A stretch of DNA of 64,000 nt from Acorus gramineus (lineage: Eukaryota; Streptophyta; Magnoliopsida; Acorales; Acoraceae), in assembly GCA_030737835.1 (NCBI GenBank), contig CM060855.1:6673786-6737785 (forward strand). The letters are read 5' to 3'. Of this stretch, positions 31,501 through 44,288 are shown in pieces. How positions within the stretch are numbered: the first letter of the stretch is position 1; each line of letters opens with the position of its first letter. The notes under the pieces were generated by a model. The model saw nothing but the letters and a program-made list of their open reading frames with translations, did no database searches and was not told the DNA's origin. The position numbers were made by a program, and so were the translations under genes.

Positions 31501-34500
31501 GGGGGGGGGGGGGGTGCTAACCGGCTAATCCAAGCTCGATTACTTTTTATATTGGTTCCCCAAGGGTTTGATCCCCTGATCTCCTTTTCAAAGAGTGGGG
31601 TGCTAACTGGCTGACCGCTCGGTTTGCTTTGGTTGTCATTATGATCTAAAGAATTTGTATTCTCACCCAAGCATGTGTAACACTGTACACAGCGTGGGTG
31701 TGCTTTCTTATGATAGATATTGAATATTGGTTGTCATTTTTTATCCATAGGTCTACCAGACACAAATGGGTGGTCCATAGCATTCTAGCGATTCCTATTC
31801 TATCTTATTCCTATTCATGAACAAAATGGGGGATTAATAGTTTACATGTTATTATTAGACCTTAAATTATGAAAACATTACAATAAGGTGTAGCGTGTTA
31901 TCTTGATATCATTGATTTTTGTAAGGAGCTATATCAGCATACAAGTTATTTGATTTGTAGGGCATGTCATCATGGTACTGCTGCAGCTTTCAGCTCTGAT
32001 TCATGTGCAACACTTGATGACAGAGATCAGAACATTTCCCATGCCACAACAAGTGCTGAAAGTGATCTTGTCATGTACTATAATTCTATACCAGATGAAG
32101 GCAATGATAGAGACCATGCTGACTCTGACGGTGGCGGTGAAGTTGTTGGAGACGGGCATGGTAATTTCTACATGGATGAAACAGAAGTTAGGATGGACCT
32201 TACTGAAGATCTACTGCACTTGGTTTGTTGTCGTTGCAATCAATTTACAAATTGATGCATAGTTCATTTAAAGTCTGAAATTGAGCTAACCTATTGAATG
32301 TGGCTGTAGGTTTTCTCTTTTTTGGAACATGTAGATCTCTGTCGAGCAGCTCAAGTATGCAAACAGTGGCGATTCGCCAGTGGCCATGAAGAATTTTGGA
32401 GGTGTTTGAATTTTGAAAATAAGAACATCTCTCCAGATCAGTGTATGCATACCATCCAAATCTTTAAGGAACTATGTATTTAATTTGGGACATGACATTT
32501 AATTCACATGTTAATTTTCTTAGTCTCAATTGATGTGTATTTCACACATTGGAATAGATTAAATAAATTGTACAAGATAATGCTATTATGTGCAATATGC
32601 TTGGGAGAGGATATTAGATTTTTTAACGGCTTGAGGTCATAATATTTGTCGGGCAGACATTGTTTTTTTAATTATTTTAAAGGGGAAGTCTTATAGTTAT
32701 TGGTGAGTAGCAATGTTCATTTTTTCCTCTTTTACTTCAGCAGACACCTCGTCTCTCTCTCCCTTATTCTTTTCTTAAAATAGGATATAAACCATCATAT
32801 TAAGAAGATGATTCCCCTCAAACAACTAAGACAAGGAATCTCCTCCAAAAAAAAAACAGTAGAAAACATGAAAAAGGTAGGCACAAAAGGCTGCCCTTAG
32901 ATTTTAAAATCTCATTGCCTATGGAGACCATTTCAATCTTATACCATATCTTTGCTCTATGAGGTCACCCATAGAAAAGGAGATCACTTGTCTCTTCGTT
33001 TCCCTCACATAGTCCACACACAATGTTTCCATCATTTGCCAGTTCATTCTGTTCTTCCAAGGATCTTGTCAAGAGAAATCGCTATGAAACCACTAATTTT
33101 CGAAGGAGTAACTGTTCTCCAAGTTTGATTTGCAAAATGAGCCGATTCGATGAGGGGAGAAGGATTTACATTAAGCGTACATCCACTCTGATCTCCCTCA
33201 CTTCTAATTCTTACCAATCTTAGTAAATTATGTGTACAGCCACACTTTTCTTAAAATGGGAAAAAGACAAAAAAAGAAATTGAATATAACAATTAATCTG
33301 AAATAAATGGTTTTCAATGCATAAGTTAATCTTAAATAATCCTATAGAAGAATTACTTGGTTTTTTATTTATGTTTTATTTATATAATGTTGTTTATTCC
33401 TTTGGGTTTTAACAAAATATTAATCTTCCTTGCCCAAAAAAAAGTCCACATCTCCAGTTATTCTTTTTTTCCTCTTATAGATGCATAGGTCCTTTGCTGA
33501 AGGAAGATGGAACGAGACAAATCATTTCAGGATACATCGATTTTCTTGGGATATTCATGTAGTCACTAAAGTATTGATGAAATTTTATAGCAATCTTAGG
33601 AGATGTTTCCTGGAGAAGGTGTGAAGCATATAAGCGGCCATTTTATTTTATGGTGCAGTAAGCCTTGTTATGTCCATATTTGTTGGGAGAATTAACGAAA
33701 CCTTTCTTGCAACCATACCTTTTGTAAATGTAGTGCTCCACAATAAATGTTAGTTTTCCCCCACCTATCTGGGTATTCAATATTCTCACACTAGTTTCAT
33801 ATTATTGAGTGGTGCTGCCCAGCTTTTCTTAAAAACTCCCGTCTTGCGACCTGGTGAAATTTGGTTGGCATTTTTTGAACAGTTTAGCTGGATTCTACGG
33901 AACATTCTTGTAGCCACTTTATTATCTGAATCTTTAGATATTTTGTAAACTTAAATATCATAAGGAAATTATACTATATTTTTTCTACAGTCATAGACTT
34001 CTGCCATCGGTACCCAAATGCGATTGAGGTGAATATTTGTGGCACCCCAGCTGTACATGTGCTTGCTCAGGAGGCCATGTTTTCTCTTAGGTATTCAATC
34101 TACTCATTTCGCTTGTTGCTTTAACTGACTGCCCCATGTTAGAAATTTCTCATGGATGTTGTATTGATTGATCTCCAGAAAAGTAGAAAGTTTGATCCTT
34201 GGCAAGGGACTGGTGGGTGATGATTTTTTCCAGGCTCTTCCCGATTGTCCTGTATTGAATAGGCTGACCATTAGCGATGCAAATTTTGATATTAATGGAG
34301 TGGAGATAATTTTTCAACATGACAAATTACGTCATCTTCAAATTATAAAGTGCCGCACACTCCGCATTTCAGTGAGGTGATGACTTGCCGCATTTATAAG
34401 ACTGTCATGTTTGTGTTCCTTACATGTCAATTTATTATCATTTTACTGAGTTTTGACCTTTATCTGCAGATGCCCACAGCTTGAGAAGTTGTGCTTGAAA

Positions 34501-37500
34501 CGTACATCCATGGTTCATGCTTTGCTTAATTGCCCTAAATTACAAGAGTTGGATATAGGATCTTGCCACAAGCTTTCTGATGCTGGAATTCGTACAGCAG
34601 CAACATCATGTCCTCTATTAAAATCTTTGGATATTTCAAATTGCTTATGTGCTACTGATGAAACATTGCGGGAAATAGCTTCTGCTTGCCCTAATCTTAG
34701 GGTTCTTGATGCATCCTATTGTCCTAATATTTCTCTTGAGGTTTGTCTTTTCAATTTTTTGTGTCATCTCCTAATGCTATGATCCTGAACTTCTAATTTT
34801 ATGATCAATATGCTTTCCTGGTAGTCTGTGAGGCTACCAATGTTGACAGATCTGACGCTTCAGTACTGTGAAGGAATAACAGCTGCTTCAATGACTGCTA
34901 TATCTTATTGTTCAATGTTGGAGGTTCGATTTCAAACTTTAACAATTTTATGCACATGTGCCTCTTTTAAACTTATAGTTTGATATAAATACCCAAGTTT
35001 CTTTTTTTTTAAAAAAAATTTCGATATTAATTACAGGCTTTAGTACTTGATGGTTGTGGCATATTAACATCAGTCTCTTTGGATCTGCCTTGTCTGCGGA
35101 GTATTAGTCTTCGACATTGTCGGAAGTAAAGTTCCTAGCCCTCATCTTTCATTCCCAGCTCATTGCTTTAAGTAGCTGCAGAATTAAATACGTTTTCCTT
35201 ATATTTTCTACAGATTTGTTGATTTGAACCTGCGTTGTCCCATGCTTTCTTCAATAAATGTCATTAGTTGTCCTGCACTTCACCGTATCAGTATCATGTC
35301 AAATGCACTTCAGGTTTGGTATTCTACCACATCAATGCCCATTGTTGTTATTTTACGTGGAGATGGCTCACATCGGGGCTTTAATTGGTCATGCAGAAGC
35401 TTGGGTTGCAAAAGCAGGAAAGTCTCGCTGTTCTTTCGTTGCACTGTGATTTTCTGAAAGAAGTGGATCTCACTGAGTGTGAATCATTGACGAATTCTAT
35501 ATGTGAAGTGTTCAGTGATGGGGGTGGTTGCCCAATGCTTAGGTTTCTGGTTCTTGACAACTGCGAGGTTTGTGAATAGTTTCCTTTATATGGAATCTTA
35601 TATGCATGATAATCACTCATAGAAATTGGATTTTGCATTTAGATCTCGTTTGCTTCTGTATGTTTGAAGTTCCATGGTGTACTTTTTTTGTTGCAAGTAC
35701 TAAGTATTCGTGGCGTACTTTGCAAACAGTACAATCTATTTCCTGAACTTTCTGATGAACCTTGGGGTTGTTTTTATTGTAGCTGATTACAGATATTGAA
35801 GATTGAACAAGATCATAAATTATCATGAGACTTACTATATAAATTTACTATAGTATTTTTAAGATTTTAATGATTTTTTTGAATTAGAGCTCGTTGCATA
35901 GAAAGCGTGACTAGTCGTCTGGTCATCGCTCTTAAAACAGTAATTATGCAATATGTAGCTAACTATGACGCTTAAAAAAGAATGGTATCTTATGATTTTT
36001 TTTTGCATGATTTGTGATTTTTTGTAGAATAAGATACTGTTTTTTATTCACCAGATATTAATAAGTATTTAACAAATTTCTGGCATTCTCCTCTACCATG
36101 TCTGGGCATGCCCTCTCAGGGGCGTTGTTTGTATTTTCCCTTCCGGGCTTTGTCCCGATCTTAATACAATCTTGGCAATAGCCTACCATCTTTCAAAAAA
36201 AAAAAAAAAAAATTCTGGTATGGTGATGATGGGGCGACATTGTGAGATGAGATATATGGAACTTTTTCTTAGTCAAATGACAATATTTAATCCCGATTTA
36301 GCTAGAGTTTTTTTTTTTAATTTACATATCAAGAAGCAGGCCTCATGTCATTTATCAAACACTGAACATTTACTGGATGTTTTTTCTTGGGTTCTAATTA
36401 TTTGTTGGAAATGGAATGGCTCATTCTGGATTCATAGAGAATATTTCCTGCTATGTGCATGCCTTTAGATGCAATTGGATTTATGTAGACAAAGGAAACA
36501 TGAATAAAATATGTACGTTCTGTTTGCATCTTTTCTCTGTTTTCTATGACAATAAAGCTCATTTATGTTGTGGGTTTCCCCAGATGACTGACCGGATATT
36601 CTTCTACTAGTGTTTTTGTGATGATCGTGCTACTCTATTTGTTTTATTAGGTCATATTTGCGATTATATGGATGTTTGCTTGTGATAGAAGGATGGATTT
36701 CCTCCTCTCTCGCTAGAGTTAATTTTAGTGATCTAAAGAATGCTAGGTAGTATTACGCTCTCCATCTTTAAAGAAAAATTAACATAGCTTTTCGAATTCC
36801 TGGGTGGTAGAATCAGTTTCCATGTTCCAGTTGATGCTGTTCCCTTGTTAGCAGGCTGTTATGTTTTTGACAAAGAGTATATTCAGTCTTACTGCAATAC
36901 TGTGATGATTAGGTTTACTTTGATGTTGCGGGTTTCCCCAGATGACTGACTGGATATTCTTCTACTAGTGTTTTTATAATGATTGTGCCACTCTATGTGT
37001 TTTATTAGGTCATGTTTGTGCTTATGTGGATGTTTGCTTGTGATAGAATGATGGATTTCCTCCTCTCTCTAGAGTTAATTTTAGTGATCTAAAGAATGCT
37101 AGATTGCTAGGTAGTATTAATATTTACGCTCTCCATCTTTAAAGAATAATTATCATAGCTTTTCGAATTCCTGGGTGGTAGAATCAGTTTCCATGTTCCA
37201 GTTGATGCTGTGTCCTTGTTAGCGGGCTGCTTTGTTTTTGACAAAGAGTATATTCTTCCTTGCTGCAATACCGTGATGATTAGATTTACTTTGTGATGCG
37301 GGGTTTGGCTATAGATCATAATTCTAATTGATTTTAGGTTAAAGTTTACCTTAGTTCAAATTTTCCTTGTCCACTTATATACTATTCAATCCTTTTTATG
37401 ATCCTTTGAATACGATGGATTTTAGTTCTCAACATATATTTTTACATCTCTTCAGGGATTAACAATGGTGGGGTTTAAAAATAGTTCTCTATTCAGTCTT

Positions 37501-40500
37501 TCACTTGCTGGTTGTCACTCCATGTCCTCTCTAGAGTTGTCATGTCCAAATCTTCAGAAAGTATGCTTGGATGCCTGTGATCATCTTGAACGAGCATCAT
37601 TTTTCCCTGTAAGTGAGATCAATTTCATAATATTTATTTCTTTTTGTTATGCCCTATTACTGGGCATATTTTGCTTAATCATATATATGAATAGTAAGGA
37701 GCTTATGAAATGAGCAGGCATTTGATTTAGAATGGATTGAATATGGTCTGATATATTATAATAAACATTGTGAGCTCACTGCTTGTATTAAGTTTAAAAT
37801 ATGGTTATGATTTGCTATTCTCCTTCATTCACATCAGTTGATGCCATCTCAATGTGAATGCATTTGTTGCTGCTCATTTGGTTGGATTTTTTTTTGTCTT
37901 TTCTTGCACTTAAATTGAGCAATGATTCCAAGGTAAAAGAATGTCGTTTGATCCATGTTGGTAAACCATTCAATTATTTCTTTTGATGGATAAGAGAAAA
38001 TTATCTGCTTAAGTGATTAAATTCTTCTTAGGAAAATGTTAGACTAAGTCACATTCACTAACCAAAACTCATACCTTACATATTTTCATTTTTTTTAAAT
38101 AGTAAACATCATCTAGTGAGGTATATGCTTTGATAAAAGTGCACATCGCTTCATTTCGAGTTGAATAATCCATTTTTAATAAATATAAGAAAATATTTAA
38201 TGTGGTATATACAACATCTAACGAGGTATATGCTTCATTGGATTTCTAACATGGTATGTAGGATTGTGTTTTGGATTGAGAAAAAACTGAGTGTAACAAC
38301 ACTCTTCTTCTTAATATGGCTGATTGGGTAATTTTTTCCTGCCCAATTCAGGGCTCAAACTTTGAGTTACAAGGAGCTTGGGCCGAGTTCCCTTGTTAGT
38401 CTTGGGTGAAAGAAGCGGCATCAAATGGGCCACCCATGTGAAAGTCAAATTGATGTAAATGAGATATCAAGTGATGTTTTATACATGAAATGAGCGAGTT
38501 TCCAATGGAGGGAAGTTTACATTGAAAATATTTGGCTACTATTGTGTTATCCCTTTTGGATTAGGAATTTTTTTTTTTTTTTTTTCTTTTGGGGGTGGGA
38601 GGGTGCCAGGCAGCCAGGGTGGTGGGGAGGAAGGCTTATTAAGGTTTGTTTGAATCTATTTTGTTGGAAATTCCTTATCTCCTTTATTCAAAGGTCTTTC
38701 TTTGAATGACAACAATGAATGAGAGCTCCTATTCTCTTTTTACAAATTTTAAAGATAATATGAAACTATGTAGTATTGAACTTCACATACAAAAATAAGA
38801 ATGTACTATAAAAATTTAGTAAACAAGTATTGCTTTACAAAATGGTTGACCCTCTAAAAATTTCTTACATTCTAGTCTCACTTATAACACTTCCTAAAAA
38901 AAAAAGAGAGAATGTAGTATTGCAAAATTGCAGGATGGGTTGGATGATCTATGCCCTCCCCCCTTTGCAACAACATGCAGTCATGAAATGATTTTTTGTC
39001 TCTCTATTTTAATGTATGGTATTAAATGATGTGAGCTATTTGTTGGGTGTATTAAATCTCACTAGTAACAAGGATTTTCACATTTTATGTTCGTGATTTT
39101 TTGCATTTGGATTGTTTTATTGAAGTCCCCTGATTTTTTTACTTTGGGATTTATTACAGGTAGGACTAAAGTATCTTAATTTGGGAATTTGCCCCAAGTT
39201 GAGTGCACTTCAGTTAGATGCTCCATTCATGTCAGTGTTGGAATTGAAAGGCTGCGGTGATTTGTCTCAAGCATCTGTTATATGCCCTCTTTTGACATCC
39301 TTGGATGCTTCTTTTTGCAGGTGGTGTTTTTGCTCTCATATAACTTGGCATTGCCTTACTTTGAACTTAATCAGTTAACCTGACATTATATCTTCCTTTC
39401 TTGATGCAGCAAGCTAGAAGAGGACTGCTTGTCTTCAATAACTGCTTCATGCCCTCTCATAGAGTCTCTAATATTGAGTCATTGCACATCTATTGGTGTT
39501 GCTGGACTTTCATCATTGCATCGGCTGCCATACTTGACCTTCCTGGATTTGTCATACACATTCTTAGTCAACTTGCAGCCAGTTTTTGAAACTTGTTTGA
39601 AGTTGGAGGTAATCACTGCAGTAGGCAGTACACTTATACCTCAGGATATTCTTTGCTTCACATTTTAAAAAACATTTAATTAAGTCGTAGTTCCACACTT
39701 GAATTTGTTATAAATATTTGTGCCCTTTTAATTCCTATTTTACGCATAATAAAATTCCCCGTTGTTTGTCAATAAGAAAAAAGCAAATTATAACATGAAA
39801 ATAATGCTTGTACTTGTATGTGGTAGTAACTTTGCACATTCATGAAAATAATGCTTGTACTTGTATGTGGTAGTAACTTTGCACATTCATGTATTTGTCA
39901 TGTGTTTTGAGATGAACCTTTGGACTTGTTCTTCGCATTGATAATTTATTATTATTATTATTTTTTGTAAACAGATCTTGAAACTACAGGCTTGCAAATA
40001 TCTTGCCAGTTCCTCCTTGGATGCTCTATATAGGAGAGGTGCTCTGCCAGTCCTTCGTGTCTTAGACTTGGCATATTCAAGCATCTGCCAGTCTGACTTG
40101 GAGGGGATCCTTGCATGCTGTACACGCCTAACCCATGTGGACTTGACTGGTTGTGCAAACATGCATGACCTGAATTGGGGATCTAGTAACTTTACATGTG
40201 TATCTTTGGATAATAACAATATGCCATTCCAGCAGTCTGATCGTTTGCTTGAAAGTCTTAAATGTGTTGGGTGCCCAAATATAAGGAAGGTCAACGTTCC
40301 TCAAAATGCTTGCTTTTTCCACTTGTCATTTTTGAACCTGTCCCTGTCTTCAAATTTGAAGGAGGTGCATCTATCTTGTACCAATCTCAACTTTCTAAAC
40401 CTGAGGTCAGTAATGTAAACTTTCTCATTGAATTGAATGCTGCCAGCATGCCACTTTTATCTGTTTTACCGGGCTCAACCTTTATTGATTTATTATTATA

Positions 40501-41711
40501 TTGTTTCTGCTCTTTGGTAACCATGGATCAGCAACTGTAACTCATTGGAGATATTAGAGCTGGAATGTCCAAGACTAATCAATCTTAACCTTCAGGTATG
40601 TTTGTTGCCTAGTTCATGAAATCAACATCATATTTTTTTTGTGAAAGACTTCAAACTGTTCATAATTAGGTAGATGATGGATGATAATCTGGGTTGGTGG
40701 TTATTAACCATGCTGGTAATACAATTTGATCTGATACTAAGCGAAATTCAACTCCCTTAAAAAGTAACTGCTCCTGTAATAGATGAGCTGAACTGTGTTA
40801 TGCGCGGTCCTTTTAGTGTGATGTTTAGTTTAGTGAAAAATGACTTGAATCGTCTGGATATTTTCATCATCCAGTTTTATCTCTTGTGTAGCTTCCATTC
40901 TCTATTTTTTCTTTTTTGGTGCAAGAGCCCCGAACCTTCAGGGCTTTTTATATAACTATGTAGTCAAAACATGTACATGTAACCCCATCCCTGCTAAACA
41001 GCAGGGACTCCCAAACCTGTACACATGATTGGATATCTTGTCACAACTATGTGACTACGTCGAATTCGATCATCCTTCTGCCTGAGAATGACGTCCCTCC
41101 ATTCTCTCTCTCTCTCTCTCTCTCCACCCCCCCCCCCCCCCCCCCCCCCCTCCTTGTTCTCTAATGGATGAGAATTGAAAGCAACTTTTCTATCTAGCTT
41201 CCAATATCTTTTTAGTACATATGATGCAAGCACCTTGTTTTTTTGACGCATGGATCATGCATTTTGAGAATGCCTTTCAAGACTTCCTCATGATGGCACG
41301 AGTATGTTTTCAAGTTCTTCTAGATGCATATGAAACTTTAGTTATTTTTTTAATGGTGTTTAATAATCAACAGTCATTGTAAATCCATAAATCACTTTTG
41401 GAAATTCTCTCCTCTGTGGAACCTACAGTCATCTAGCATTGGGAAAGATGCAGTGGAAGCTGCTATATCACATTGCAACATGCTGGAAACACTTGATGTC
41501 CGCTATTGTCGGAAGGTGAGGGTTCCCCCCTTATGTATCTCATGCCTTGTAAATAAATTCCGTTGAAGTAAATATCTTTGCAGCACATGCATTTTTATTA
41601 AATTGATTGAACTTTTTATGTTTCCCTAAGCAGATGTATGGTGTGAGGACAGGGAGATTACGAGGGGTGTGTCCCAGCTTGAAGCGCATCTTTAGGTGCT
41701 TGATTGTATAA
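28574..41711 (+). CDS. SLOMO: F-box/LRR-repeat protein 15, SLOW MOTION (SLOMO) orthologue
   Basis: Seventeen coding exons: 28574-28830, 31961-32222, 32310-32442, 33991-34090, 34179-34376, 34470-34740, 34825-34923, 35037-35125, 35214-35313, 35397-35567, 37456-37608, 39160-39320, 39410-39608, 39975-40405, 40532-40595, 41429-41515 and 41634-41711. They give 2853 nt and 950 residues, with every phase agreeing. After an acidic N-terminus comes an F-box at about 164-208 (DLTEDLLHLVFSFLEHVDLC), then leucine-rich repeats to near the C-terminus, such as LDISNCLCATDETLREIA and LNLGICPKLSALQLDAPF. It matches Arabidopsis FBL15/SLOMO throughout. The family acts as the substrate receptor of an SCF ubiquitin ligase; SLOMO affects auxin level and organ initiation in the shoot apex. 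Introns 1, 3, 10 and 11 are long and contain LINE pieces and local duplications. All domains are intact. Confidence 0.95.
29690..30115 (+). repeat. Imperfect tandem duplication (about 208 bp period) in SLOMO intron 1
   Basis: The words 'gatatcttgccataggaaaa', 'ctaccgcttcataatgg' and 'ttcacat' each occur twice with a period of about 200-210 bp. Substitutions and small indels show it is old. Confidence 0.75.
31501..31514 (+). repeat. Poly-G run in SLOMO intron 1
   Basis: An uninterrupted G run of about 14. It is likely length-variable and prone to sequencing error. Confidence 0.7.
32870..33190 (-). mobile_element. Antisense LINE remnant (zf-RVT region) in SLOMO intron 3
   Basis: On the minus strand the sequence reads, with breaks, like the C-terminal zinc-binding region of plant L1 reverse transcriptases: a WRTVTPSKISGFIAISLDKI-like run followed by NIVCGLCEGNEETSDLLF, recalling the family pattern CxxCxxxxEtxdHLF. 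Frame changes and stops show it is dead. It is antisense to SLOMO. Confidence 0.6.
36085..36198 (+). mobile_element. 5'-truncated LINE 3' tail in SLOMO intron 10
   Basis: The text 'tttcccttccgggctttg', followed by 'tcttaatacaatcttgg' and a run of about 18 A (36195), is typical of the 3' end and poly-A tail of plant L1-like elements. No target duplication was confirmed. Confidence 0.6.
36572..37300 (+). repeat. 358-bp tandem duplication in SLOMO intron 10
   Basis: The segment starting 'gggtttccccagatgactga' at 36572 repeats at 36930 and stays alignable through 'gacaaagagtatattc' and the following DNA. Small indels separate the units. A third partial start occurs near 37298. Confidence 0.85.
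39794..39892 (+). repeat. Perfect 47-bp tandem duplication in SLOMO intron 13
   Basis: The word starting 'catgaaaataatgcttgtac' at 39794 is repeated at 39841 without visible change, so it is a recent slippage or repair event. Confidence 0.9.
41104..41152 (+). repeat. (CT)n followed by a poly-C run in SLOMO intron 15
   Basis: About 11 CT units run into about 26 nearly unbroken C. This all-pyrimidine strand could form triplex or i-motif structures, and assembly length here is unreliable. Confidence 0.85.
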
Positions 41712-41960
41712 ATTGCTCAGGGACCAGGACGACAATCGGCAAATAAAAGTTCAGGTTCCACTTTGTTGTTTTTGTGTCCTGTGGTTCATATTTATATTAA
41801 CTGGACACTATTTGTCAACGTAATTAATATGTTGTTGTTCATGTAAATACCGGTTTTACATGAATCACGCCAAGCATTCACTCAGATGTAAACAAAGGGT
41901 GTGACAGCCTTTGTCGTTGCTTGTGTGTGATTGTTGTATCACGAGTCATGTAAACACTGC
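41712..41960 (+). other. SLOMO 3' UTR region
   Basis: Sequence following the TAA at 41709-41711. From 41831 onward it is shared with the second duplication unit at 45541. The polyadenylation site cannot be set exactly. Confidence 0.4.
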
Positions 41961-43321
41961 TGTGACACTTGCCTGTAATGAACCAGTATATCCGCTCCGT
42001 AGTGAAGCTTGGATTGAATTCTTGTGCTTGCGATCTTTAATGTAAAAACAAGCTTGGCTTACTAATGTATTAATTGTGATGTGAACCATGTCTGAGAATG
42101 TACTTTGTTTTTTTCCCGTTCTATTCAATGAGCAAGTTAATTTAATGTGAGGTGGTGTTGATATGGGTGCTGCTCTGATTGAATGGTTTGCTCTCTATTA
42201 TCAGGAATATTTTTATAGCATTAGAAATTATGTTAATAGTTCCACAGTTCTGATGACACTTAACCAAGTTTTTAACTATTTCACAGTAGATTATTTCGGT
42301 GTTTTAACTCAGTCTGGGTTTTTCTATAGCCTTTCATAGTATGTTAATAAAGGATGCTGGAAGATGATACCATGATTAGTAGGGGACCTCCTGACACTGA
42401 GGATGGAATGCTTGTTCTGCCATTTTTTACCTTGTAATCTTATACTTCTTGTTTTTTGAATGGGGCCATTCACAAGAATTTAATAGGATTCCCCTTCAAC
42501 TAGGATTTTCAGTACTCTTGTCTACAAATTCATTCGGTGAAACTTCATATGAAATGACAAAGAAATGACTGAAACGCATCCAAAATTGTCATGGTGATGT
42601 CTAGAATCCCATGTGTATTATGTATATGTAAATTCCATCTGAAATTCCTGAAATTCCTGAAATCCTCCTACATTTGAACATCGATATTCTTAAAATCCTA
42701 GAATTCTATAAAAGAGAAGATCCTATAACCGTGACTAAAAGTCAATCCCTTCAAAAGTGACAGTTCGCTGGACCACTGCAATTTGTCAAAAAAATTATCA
42801 TAGGTGTCATTTGTCTTCTAATACTGGTGCTTTATGGTTTTACTTATGCTATGAAAATGTTAAAAAGACAATCATTCATGCAGTGTAGTCAGTTTTGTGG
42901 TTCGAGTACATTTTAATAGACAGGAATGATGACATAATGACTGAGTGCCTCTCATTTTTATTCTATTAATCGTTTTTTATATCTTACATAGGGATAATAC
43001 AGTGACAACTGTCTTGTCTCCCTCCTTGATCTTCATAGTTTGGGAATCCATGTCCCTCCACACACTTCAATTCGTGGTCCCTGTATAAAGGAAAGGGAAG
43101 ACTAGCAGAGATATGAACCTTTTAGCTGTCAAGTGTGTTCTTATGCATCTCCTCCAATTCCACTACATGCCAATGCCAGTAGTGGTCCATAAAAATACTG
43201 TTTTTCTTTTTTTTTTACTTTGCCTCCATGTACACTGTAAATCATAGTCTCTTTTTCACAGCATCCGGTTGATTTTCATCACGCACTGTTAAACAAGTTA
43301 AAAAAAATCAATTGCAATAGA

Positions 43322-43343
43322 TAGAAACCCCCCCCCCCCCCCC
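43322..43343 (+). repeat. Poly-C run upstream of GLP-A
   Basis: A C run of about 17-18 within a roughly 100-bp block that is absent from the GLP-B promoter. Confidence 0.75.
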
Positions 43344-43588
43344 TCATTTTCAAATGAGCACTAATAACTAACTTTCAAAAGGTAGACTTTGTCCAACTCC
43401 CATCATCTCCCTCTCACTCTCAAATTCACATCCATCAATTATTATTATTTAAAAAAAAAAAAACGTCTCATAGTGCCGTATATGTTCACGTGTGTCCATA
43501 CCTCCCTTTCCCCCTAACATTACCATGCACGTGAACCCTGCATGGCCCTGTACGTAAAAACATTTCACTCTTCCCACCCCACTCTATC

Positions 43589-43598
43589 TATATAAACC
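43589..43598 (+). promoter_or_regulatory. TATA box of GLP-A
   Basis: The word tatataaac lies 58-67 bp before the ATG, with an A- and C-rich leader after it. ACGT-core words (cacgtgtg near 43488 and gcacgtgaac near 43527) lie about 60-100 bp further upstream and could bind bZIP or bHLH factors. Confidence 0.7.
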
Positions 43599-43655
43599 CC
43601 TCCAAACCTAAAAACTACCACCACTCATCCCAAACCAAAAACAAACACTAACACA

Positions 43656-44288
43656 ATGTATCCCCTCCTCCTCCTCCCCCTCCTCCTCCTCTCCTCCCCG
43701 ATCGAAGCCTCTGTCAACGACTTCTGCGTAGCAGACCTCTCCTCCTCCGACACCCCCTCCGGCTACCCATGCTTGAATCCCTCCAACGTCACTGCCTCCG
43801 ACTTCGTCTTCACCGGCCTCGCCAAGCCGGGCACCATCAATCCCCTAATCAAGGCGGCGGTGAATCCAGCCTTCGTCACTCAGTTCCCCGGCGTCAACGG
43901 ACAGGGGATCTCCGTCATCCGTCTGGACATACTAGCCGGCGGCGTCGTCCCCCTCCACACCCACCCGGGGGCGACGGAGCTGCTTGTGGTGACACAGGGG
44001 TGCATCACCGCCGGCTTCATATCGTCGTCGGCGAACACGGTGTATTATGAGACGTTGGGGAAGGGGGACGTGATGGTGTTCCCGCAAGGTTTGTTGCACT
44101 TTCAGATAAACGCGGGGGGAGTGACGGCGGTGGGGTTTGCGACCTTCAACAGTCCTAATCCGGGGTTGCAGCTTACGGCTTTCGCGCTCTTCGCGAATAG
44201 TTTCCCGTCGGCGCTTTTGGAGAAAACTACGTTCCTTGATGATGCGCAGGTGCAGAAGCTCAAGGGGGTGCTTGGTGGGACTGGTTAA
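43656..44288 (+). CDS. Germin-like protein, ABP19/ABP20 type (copy A)
   Basis: Intronless, 210 residues. A leucine-rich signal peptide (about 1-18, encoded by a CTC-repeat stretch) predicts secretion to the apoplast. The cupin core is complete: box 1 has His101, His103 and Glu108 ([11 protein letters not shown]), and box 2 has His148 ([13 protein letters not shown]). These are the Mn-binding residues of germins. Cys24 and Cys39 form the usual N-terminal pair, and Asn44-Val-Thr is an N-glycosylation site. The ending [19 protein letters not shown] is diagnostic of the auxin-binding protein 19/20 subgroup, whose physiological role is uncertain (superoxide dismutase or other oxidase activity has been reported for relatives). 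It carries an unusual Cys116 where copy B has Arg. It is the first member of a tandem pair. Confidence 0.95.
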   Translation: MYPLLLLPLLLLSSPIEASVNDFCVADLSSSDTPSGYPCLNPSNVTASDFVFTGLAKPGTINPLIKAAVNPAFVTQFPGVNGQGISVIRLDILAGGVVPLHTHPGATELLVVTQGCITAGFISSSANTVYYETLGKGDVMVFPQGLLHFQINAGGVTAVGFATFNSPNPGLQLTAFALFANSFPSALLEKTTFLDDAQVQKLKGVLGGTG

